Origin: Desulfotomaculum sp.
Lineage (GTDB): Bacteria; Bacillota; Desulfotomaculia; Desulfotomaculales; Ammonificaceae
Assembly: GCA_012961725.1 (NCBI GenBank)
Contig: DTYU01000141.1
Coordinates: 1-5,699 of the forward strand
Reading direction: 5' to 3'
DNA: 5,699 bases
In this document: positions 1-3,670 of the stretch, piece by piece
How positions within the stretch are numbered: position 1 is the first letter of the stretch
Layout: every line of letters starts with the position of its first letter
Translations under genes and position numbers: made by a program
The notes under the pieces: model-generated
Databases searched by the model: none
Seen by the model: the letters and a program-made list of their open reading frames with translations, nothing else
Told to the model about the DNA's origin: nothing

Positions 1-83
1 CTCGCCCGGTACCCGACCGCCAGCCCGACACAGACGTGCCCGTGAAACGCGATCACCCTCTCCCAATCCGAGACCTGACACAT
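1..83 (-). CDS. FmdE-family protein, N-terminal fragment (runs off the left edge)
   Basis: Partial gene reading leftwards from ATG at 83-81; 27 codons are visible before the window ends. Residues 12-27 read AFHGHVCVGLAVGYRA. The F-H-G-H-x-C block (residues 13-18) followed by G-L-A-x-G-Y-R-A is the N-terminal signature of the FmdE family, named for formylmethanofuran dehydrogenase subunit E. In that family the His and Cys of this block are thought to bind metal. The family usually shows Pro after the Cys; here it is Val19. The start is supported by a GGGAGGT Shine-Dalgarno at 92-98, 8 nt upstream. The gene lies 55 bp downstream of the SAM-hydrolysing enzyme gene on the same strand, with no terminator between them, so co-transcription is likely. 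Bacterial FmdE homologues occur outside methanogenesis and their function is mostly unsettled, so no specific reaction is assigned. The family call rests on a short but distinctive motif. Confidence 0.75.
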   Translation of the reverse strand, partial: MCQVSDWERVIAFHGHVCVGLAVGYRA

Positions 84-91
84 GCAGATCG

Positions 92-98
92 ACCTCCC
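92..98 (-). promoter_or_regulatory. Shine-Dalgarno for the FmdE-family gene
   Basis: GGGAGGT on the minus strand, 8 nt before ATG 83-81. It confirms that this short edge ORF is a translated gene and fixes its start. Confidence 0.7.
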
Positions 99-138
99 TT
101 TTCACAAAACACCTCAATCACCCAGACCGCAGACGCTC

Positions 139-900
139 TCACGCAATAATAACCCTATCGGCAACCTTCGCCCTGAGGCGGGATGCCGCGCTACCGTCCT
201 TAACCGAAAGCTCGAGCGTGCCGCAGGAACCGGTGATCACGAAAAGCACCCCTTCCGGTGCCTCGGCATAAGTGGCGAAAAAGGGGAGAGCCGACTCAAA
301 GTAAACCCCTTCCTTTCGGAGCAGAGTCACGTCATAACCGCTGCAACCTGGCAAAGGCGGCAGGTTCGTGATCACGTTGCCAAAGCGGTCTATGGTGACC
401 ACCTCGCCTTCCCTGCCGGAGAGATAAAAATCAAGGCGCACGGAAAGATTTCCGGGTCTACCCAAGTCGGCAAACGGCGTGCCGCAAGCCAGGCGTGCCG
501 CGGCAGGCGCAAAGACGTCCCGGCCGTGAAAAGTCAGGCTCGCGCCCTCGGGGATTTCAAGTTCTACGACCCTTTTAACACCCGCGTTCGCGGCCGCCGG
601 GTAGAGCAGGCCGTTGTCGGGACCGACAAAATAGTAGCCCCCGGCTTCCACGGCCAGTGCCTTGCGTGCACTCCCCACACCCGGATCAACCACGGCGACA
701 AAGACGCTTCCCTGCGGAAAGCAAGGATAGCTGACCATGAGAAACCAGGCCGCCTCGCGCACATTTTGGGGCGTAATGTGATGAGCCAGATCAATCACTT
801 GAGCAGTAGGACACGCCGAGAGGATGACCTCCTTCATCACACCGACATAGACGTCCCAGCCGAAGTCGGTAAGCAGCACAACCGGGCCTTTGCCGCTCAT
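139..900 (-). CDS. SAM hydroxide adenosyltransferase (DUF62 / SAM hydrolase family)
   Basis: Predicted 253-aa cytosolic enzyme of the DUF62 family, related to SAM-dependent fluorinases and chlorinases. Characterised members use water or hydroxide to split S-adenosylmethionine into adenosine and methionine. Seen here: LLTDFG at residues 9-14; VVDPGVGSARK around 70-80, with Asp72 and Arg79; VGPDNGLL at 92-99; FHGRDVFAP at 124-132, with His125; IDRFGNVITN at 170-179. Asp72, Arg79 and His125 match the family's Asp-Arg-His catalytic triad, and the length is typical. The frame stays open upstream to 1002, but that extension has no family similarity. The ATG at 900-898 has GGAGGTG placed just before it and is followed directly by the conserved LLTDFG strand. 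The gene diverges from the HEPN/MNT pair and is followed by the FmdE-family gene. Its physiological purpose (SAM turnover, methionine or adenosine salvage) is not established for the family in general. Confidence 0.93.
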   Translation of the reverse strand: MSGKGPVVLLTDFGWDVYVGVMKEVILSACPTAQVIDLAHHITPQNVREAAWFLMVSYPCFPQGSVFVAVVDPGVGSARKALAVEAGGYYFVGPDNGLLYPAAANAGVKRVVELEIPEGASLTFHGRDVFAPAAARLACGTPFADLGRPGNLSVRLDFYLSGREGEVVTIDRFGNVITNLPPLPGCSGYDVTLLRKEGVYFESALPFFATYAEAPEGVLFVITGSCGTLELSVKDGSAASRLRAKVADRVIIA

Positions 901-906
901 GGATCG

Positions 907-913
907 CACCTCC
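907..913 (-). promoter_or_regulatory. Shine-Dalgarno deciding the DUF62 start
   Basis: Minus-strand GGAGGTG, 6 nt before ATG 900-898. It selects this start over the longer open frame reaching 1002, which has no comparable site and would place a non-conserved extension before the LLTDFG motif. Confidence 0.8.
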
Positions 914-929
914 AAAAAGGAAATGCCTT

Positions 930-993
930 GGTTTAAAGCAAACCCGTACCCAGAAAGAAAAAGATAGATTAACGGTCTCGTAGAATACGAAAC
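930..993 (-). other. Candidate structured 5' leader of the DUF62 gene
   Basis: Two stem-loops can be drawn in the minus-strand leader. At 993-975, GTTTCGTA pairs with TACGAGAC around a UUC loop (8 bp, one G-U pair). At 944-930, GGTTT pairs with AAACC around GCTTT (5 bp). Neither is followed directly by a U-tract, so they are not obvious terminators. The leader does not match any riboswitch class I can recognise. It could be regulatory or incidental. Confidence 0.3.
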
Positions 994-1035
994 AGATTTC
1001 AAGCGGAAACGGAGATGGTTCTCGGTTCAACAGAT

Positions 1036-1041
1036 ATTATA
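1036..1041 (-). promoter_or_regulatory. Candidate -10 box for the DUF62/FmdE unit
   Basis: Perfect TATAAT reading leftwards (ATTATA on the plus strand). No good -35 lies at 17 bp; the closest is TTACGG at 18 bp, which is weak. Initiation from here would give a leader of about 130 nt before the ATG at 900. Confidence 0.45.
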
Positions 1042-1053
1042 CACCCCTCATAC

Positions 1054-1107
1054 ACCACCCCGTAAGCCCAGACAGAAAATCTCCGGTCTTGGTGGTACAA
1101 AGTCTGG
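1054..1107. repeat. Interleaved inverted repeats between the divergent promoters
   Basis: ACCACC (1054-1059) pairs with GGTGGT (1091-1096), and CCAGAC (1068-1073) pairs with GTCTGG (1102-1107), in the order A-B-A'-B'. The last arm abuts the plus-strand TATAAT. An imperfect direct repeat, GTCTTGGT (1086-1093) and GTCTGGT (1102-1108), overlaps the same arms. This could be an operator, for example for autoregulation by the downstream pair. The 6-bp arms are short enough to arise by chance. Confidence 0.25.
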
Positions 1108-1113
1108 TATAAT
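1105..1113 (+). promoter_or_regulatory. Candidate extended -10 promoter for the HEPN/MNT pair
   Basis: TGGTATAAT: a perfect TATAAT at 1108-1113 preceded by the TGn extension. No recognisable -35 is present, which an extended -10 tolerates. Transcription would start near 1120, leaving a short leader before ATG 1148. The leader holds GAAGGAG at 1129-1135, 12 nt from the ATG, a rather long spacing that may limit translation of the first gene. Confidence 0.6.
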
Positions 1114-1147
1114 CAGAACTAAAGAGACGAAGGAGCAAGACCGACGG

Positions 1148-1540
1148 ATGTCAGATATCGTTGGAAAATGGTTTGCGCAATCGGTCTACGATTTCCAAAC
1201 CGCCAAAGCCATGTTTCGAAGCCGGCGTTACATATACGCCGTATTCATGTGCCATTTGTCCTTAGAAAAGGCCCTAAAAGGCCTAGTAACCGCGGTTACT
1301 GGAGAGATACCGCCGCGCACGCATAACTTGATCTATCTGACCAAACTGGCTCAACCTAAGCTCTCAAAGAAACATACTGCTTTTCTGGCTACCATTAACA
1401 CGGCAAGCATCGTTACCCGTTACCCTGAAGACTTAGAAACTGCTTTGAAGGAATTCAACCGCAAAATGGTAAAGAACTATATCCGGGTGACCGAGGAGGT
1501 ACTCAAATGTCTATACCAAGACCCGAGATTAAAGAAATAG
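1148..1540 (+). CDS. HEPN-domain protein (toxin-like partner of an MNT nucleotidyltransferase)
   Basis: A 130-aa single-domain HEPN protein, probably all-helical. Family features: W8 with AxxD-like helix 1 (residues 8-20); the helix-2 core SLEKALKGL at 38-46; PPRTHNLIYL at 55-64; TRYPED at 90-95, a tract common in this HEPN group (PF05168-like). HEPN proteins paired with MNT nucleotidyltransferases form toxin-antitoxin modules in which the HEPN is usually an RNase whose active motif is R-x4-6-H. I see no such motif: Arg91 is followed by YPEDLE and no His. This member may be non-catalytic or use other residues, or the pair may serve another role. The ATG follows an extended -10 promoter and a GAAGGAG site. 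Its last 34 nt overlap the MNT gene, so the two are translationally coupled. GC is visibly lower than in flanking genes (hand counts of 42-50% per 60-base line), compatible with recent acquisition. Confidence 0.85.
   Translation: MSDIVGKWFAQSVYDFQTAKAMFRSRRYIYAVFMCHLSLEKALKGLVTAVTGEIPPRTHNLIYLTKLAQPKLSKKHTAFLATINTASIVTRYPEDLETALKEFNRKMVKNYIRVTEEVLKCLYQDPRLKK
1495..1500 (+). promoter_or_regulatory. Shine-Dalgarno inside the HEPN gene, for the MNT gene
   Basis: GGAGGT, 6 nt before ATG 1507, lies within the HEPN coding sequence. It shows that the 34-nt gene overlap is genuine and that the MNT gene has its own strong initiation site, stronger than that of the HEPN gene. Confidence 0.8.
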
Positions 1541-1839
1541 TCAACCGGTTCCAAAAAGCCTTGCGGGTCCAAGGGATAAATCCACAACGGATCATCCTCT
1601 ACGGCTCCTATGCCAAAGAAATCGCGCGGGAAGGCAGTGATATTGATCTAATTGTGATCTCTCGTGATTTTGCAAAGATGAGCCTCGAGCAACGGTACGC
1701 GCGTCTCGGTGCAGCCATTGCCGAAGTGATGGAACCGATCGAACCGCTGGCCTACACGCCGGAAGAGTTTGCAAACCTTTCGCCGCTCAGCATAATCGCC
1801 ACCGTGGCGCGCGACCCGAGAGAACACGTGGATCTGTGA
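1507..1839 (+). CDS. Minimal nucleotidyltransferase (MNT), HEPN partner and probable antitoxin
   Basis: A 110-aa protein of the DNA polymerase beta-like minimal nucleotidyltransferase family. Residues 29-51 hold the signature: a strand ending LYGSY (31-35), then GSDIDL (43-48). Gly33-Ser34 bind the nucleotide triphosphate, and Asp45 and Asp47 are the metal-binding carboxylates. A third acidic residue is expected on a later strand; Glu79 in IEPLAY (78-83) is the best candidate, where many relatives have Asp. The length is normal for a stand-alone MNT. In characterised HEPN/MNT pairs the MNT neutralises the HEPN toxin by transferring AMP from ATP to a tyrosine on it. Assigning that activity here is inference from gene pairing. 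The start is fixed by GGAGGT inside the upstream gene, and the gene ends 62 bp from the convergent DUF429 gene. No hairpin with a T-tract was seen in that gap. Confidence 0.9.
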   Translation: MSIPRPEIKEIVNRFQKALRVQGINPQRIILYGSYAKEIAREGSDIDLIVISRDFAKMSLEQRYARLGAAIAEVMEPIEPLAYTPEEFANLSPLSIIATVARDPREHVDL

Positions 1840-1901
1840 TCTATCCGCCGCCTCTGCCTCCTCCATCACCCCGCTAAACAGGGCCCGGGCACTTATCTGT
1901 C
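1840..1901. other. Short convergent gap without a recognisable terminator
   Basis: This is the space between the ends of the MNT and DUF429 genes. It contains an 8-bp GC palindrome GCCCGGGC (1883-1890) but no stem followed by a T-tract on either strand. Termination here may be Rho-dependent, or transcripts may overlap. Confidence 0.4.
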
Positions 1902-2642
1902 CTACCGTTCTATGTGGTCGGGCAACAAGGTATAAACCATCTCCATTGGCAGCCCTCGCGAATCGACCTCTGGCTCCGCGGGAAGCGTTTTGAACCCGTA
2001 CCGCGCGCGGCTGGCTGAGACGGCAAGTACAAAAGCATCGAGTAAGTCGGTCTTGCTTACTCCGGACTTCCGCCGGAGATTCCGCCGCCATTCCTCCACC
2101 ATCCTGGCACAGCCGGGATAGAACCGTTGAAGCACTCTGATTCTCTCCTCATGTCCCTCCAGTATACGCTTCTTGGACTGCATGGGGGAACCGGCCAGTG
2201 CCCAGAAACATACCTCGGGATGACTCTCCCGGATGCGGGCTCTTGCCTCACGATCGCTCGTTATTAACTCCTCCACCTCTCGAATCTTCGGTAAAATGGC
2301 CCGGGTCTGCTTGGGGAGTTTTCTGCCGGTACGTTGTCGATTGATTTCGCTGGCTTCCTCGTAGGTGCCGGCTTTTAGCGCCGCTCGGCAGGGCGCCGGG
2401 AAAACGCTCCTCCCCCGCTTACGACCAAGTTTCTTGCGCGCCTCTTTATCGCAGAGCCGCTCTTGGTTGCCAAAATCACGCAGGCCAATCGGTATATCTA
2501 CCAAGATGAGTGATGCCGACCGGCACGCTTGCCATAGCGCAAAAATGTCGCGGAAAACCCGTACTTCCGCACTATCTTCCACACCAAGAATAACCGCCGC
2601 CCAACACTCCCTTTTACAGCCGTCAACACCGACGTAATACAT
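1902..2642 (-). CDS. DUF429 protein (predicted RNase H-fold nuclease)
   Basis: A 246-aa cytosolic protein of the DUF429 family, predicted to have an RNase H-like fold and nuclease activity; its substrate is unknown. Seen: the opening strand YVGVDGCKRECW (residues 3-14) with Asp7; LILVDIPIGL (45-54) with Asp49; the conserved CD..AR..LG and SVFPAP block (64-84); ESHPEVCFWAL (139-149) with Glu139, His141 and Glu143; KTDLLDAFVLA (196-206) with Asp198 and Asp201. Acidic residues at these places form the presumed metal site. The frame opens further to a GTG at 2666, but ATG 2642-2640 has AGGAGGT 7 nt upstream and begins the conserved strand directly. It lies 81 bp downstream of the BREX-like operon on the same strand, so it may be an added defence gene read from that transcript. 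It is convergent with the MNT gene. No independent promoter was identified. Confidence 0.85.
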   Translation of the reverse strand: MYYVGVDGCKRECWAAVILGVEDSAEVRVFRDIFALWQACRSASLILVDIPIGLRDFGNQERLCDKEARKKLGRKRGRSVFPAPCRAALKAGTYEEASEINRQRTGRKLPKQTRAILPKIREVEELITSDREARARIRESHPEVCFWALAGSPMQSKKRILEGHEERIRVLQRFYPGCARMVEEWRRNLRRKSGVSKTDLLDAFVLAVSASRARYGFKTLPAEPEVDSRGLPMEMVYTLLPDHIER

Positions 2643-2649
2643 CGCACAA

Positions 2650-2656
2650 ACCTCCT
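2650..2656 (-). promoter_or_regulatory. Shine-Dalgarno deciding the DUF429 start
   Basis: AGGAGGT on the minus strand, 7 nt before ATG 2642-2640. It argues against the upstream GTG at 2666, which would read through this site. Confidence 0.8.
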
Positions 2657-2671
2657 CACTTAACACAGCGA

Positions 2672-2701
2672 TACAGCCGTAAGTCGACTCACATAGCTGT
2701 A
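2672..2701 (-). other. Intercistronic stem-loop between the BrxA-position gene and DUF429
   Basis: In minus-strand RNA, UACAGC (2701-2696) pairs with GCUGUA (2677-2672). Inside this, GUGAG pairs with CUUAC (one G-U pair) around a UCGA loop, separated from the outer stem by a small asymmetric internal loop. That is about 11 bp in a 30-nt hairpin. No U-tract follows, so it is not a classical terminator. It could mark mRNA processing or stabilisation, partial attenuation, or a DNA operator for the DUF429 gene. Confidence 0.4.
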
Positions 2702-2723
2702 GCCAACTTGCCTTCGGACGGCA

Positions 2724-3482
2724 TCAGCGGGTGGTTTTGGTGGGAGTTTTCAGCATCACCATATCCTCATCCAAACCCTGCCGGTAAAGAGAAAGCCTGC
2801 CGTTGGCGTTAACCACACCGGGAGCCGCCGTTTCTAAGGAAAAAGGAAACACCGCCGGCGAACACATAAGCCGCCAGAAAGGAACGGCATCGGCACCGCT
2901 GGCTATGAGCGTCGCCTCAATCAGCCAGGCGGCCAACCTTTCGTCTTTGATTCTGCGGCAGGGTGCCGCACGGTAGATACCCCTGCCGGAGGCTTCCCGC
3001 AACACCCCCCAGTCGACAAAACAGCGCACGACCCGCCTGGCAGCCCGGGCCACCGTTTCCCTCTCCCCGAGTTGCTCACGCAGCCGCCGCTGAATCTGCG
3101 AGAGCGAAACCGAATCCTGCAAACGTACCAGCCGCCCAATGCTCTCGGCCACGCGCGCCACAAACGGGTAAACGGCAATGGTCATCCCCCAGTGGATAGC
3201 CAAATGATGCTCCCGCGCCACGCCCCGCAACAAGTGCAAGCCATCGTCGCGAAAGCTTACCAGGTGGTCCGGAGGCGAGACCCAGATTTTCAGCAGAATC
3301 GTGATCGCCTTTTCGCGGTTCCCGCGCCTGGCAGTGCCGCCAGCAGAGAGACGGTCCTTCAAGAACTCCCGTAAAGCGCCCTGGACCTCCTCTCTGCCGC
3401 ACCCCGCCAGCACCAGGGCAGCCGTCCGTTCTAACCATTCGAGCCGAACTCGCTGACTGAAACCCACCTGCACCTGCTGCAT
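2724..3482 (-). CDS. Probable BrxA-like protein, last gene of the BREX-3-type operon
   Basis: A 252-aa protein, basic and without signal peptide or membrane segment. It sits directly after pglZ, the position held by brxA in type 3 BREX (brxF-brxC-pglXI-brxHII-pglZ-brxA). Seen: a helical N-terminus rich in Leu and Arg (residues 10-45, RLEWLERTAALVLAG at 13-27), a basic stretch 51-57, KIWVSPPDHL (65-74), and a probable winged helix around 124-170 (VSLSQIQRRL, then VVRCFVDWGVL). BrxA proteins (DUF1819) are small winged-helix proteins, so domain content agrees, but I recognise the assignment mainly from position. It is longer than the roughly 200 aa of type 1 BrxA. GTG 3485 is an alternative start; ATG 3482-3480 is preferred because GGGAGGAG lies 6 nt upstream. 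This ATG overlaps the ancestral pglZ stop (TGATG), showing translational coupling. The frameshift in pglZ breaks that coupling, so expression may be reduced. Confidence 0.7.
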   Translation of the reverse strand: MQQVQVGFSQRVRLEWLERTAALVLAGCGREEVQGALREFLKDRLSAGGTARRGNREKAITILLKIWVSPPDHLVSFRDDGLHLLRGVAREHHLAIHWGMTIAVYPFVARVAESIGRLVRLQDSVSLSQIQRRLREQLGERETVARAARRVVRCFVDWGVLREASGRGIYRAAPCRRIKDERLAAWLIEATLIASGADAVPFWRLMCSPAVFPFSLETAAPGVVNANGRLSLYRQGLDEDMVMLKTPTKTTR

Positions 3483-3670
3483 CACAAGCTCCTCCCTGTG
3501 ATCCGCTCAACTCGTACCAACGGCACTATTACCTCTTCCAGCGAAATGCCCCCGTGACAGACCACTCTTTCCCCCTCCCGGAGAAAGGCCAGCCGGCCCG
3601 GCGCCAGCAGCGGCAAACAGTCCCCCGGGAGCCCTGTGGGCAGCCACTCAATAGCATCCGGGAATCTCTC
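3482..3670 (-). pseudogene. pglZ: Displaced 3' end of pglZ, out of frame with the body of the gene
   Basis: Starting at 3670 in the -1 frame relative to the pglZ body, 62 sense codons run to TGA at 3484-3482. They begin ERFPDAIEWLPTGLPG and contain LLAPGRLAFLREGE and HGGISLEEVIVP. This His-Gly-Gly, Glu-Glu-Val-Ile-Val-Pro ending is what PglZ-type proteins have at their C-terminus. By contrast, the in-frame continuation of the ORF (residues 610-656) is rich in Arg, Trp, Gly and Ser and looks like out-of-frame translation. The stop overlaps the ATG of the next gene as TGATG. Adding one base to the AAAAGG run (3675-3670) would rejoin the frames and give a protein of about 672 aa. Confidence 0.88.
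3489..3496 (-). promoter_or_regulatory. Shine-Dalgarno for the BrxA-position gene
   Basis: GGGAGGAG on the minus strand, 6 nt before ATG 3482-3480. It lies inside the displaced last codons of pglZ, as expected for a coupled gene pair. Confidence 0.7.

Noticed and set aside
82..936. A 284-aa open frame on the plus strand
   Set aside because: It lies antisense to the DUF62 gene, has no recognisable domain and no SD, and its composition (rich in Arg, His, Lys) is typical of antisense translation of GC-rich code.
901..1002. N-terminal extension of the DUF62 protein to a start at 1002
   Set aside because: It covers the leader region and is not family-like, while ATG 900 has a strong SD directly before the conserved first strand.
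1883..1890. GCCCGGGC palindrome as a bidirectional terminator
   Set aside because: It has no loop or T-tract, and 8-bp GC palindromes occur easily by chance at this base composition.
1648..2091. A 147-aa minus-strand frame spanning the MNT 3' end and the DUF429 3' end
   Set aside because: It overlaps two well-supported genes in other frames and has no SD or domain.
2702..2723. TGCC/GGCA mini-hairpin after the BrxA-position gene as a terminator
   Set aside because: The stem is only about 4 bp and no T-tract follows on the minus strand.
3076..3510. A 144-aa minus-strand frame overlapping the start of the BrxA-position gene
   Set aside because: It is a shadow frame of that gene. The coupled TGATG start and SD belong to the 252-aa frame.
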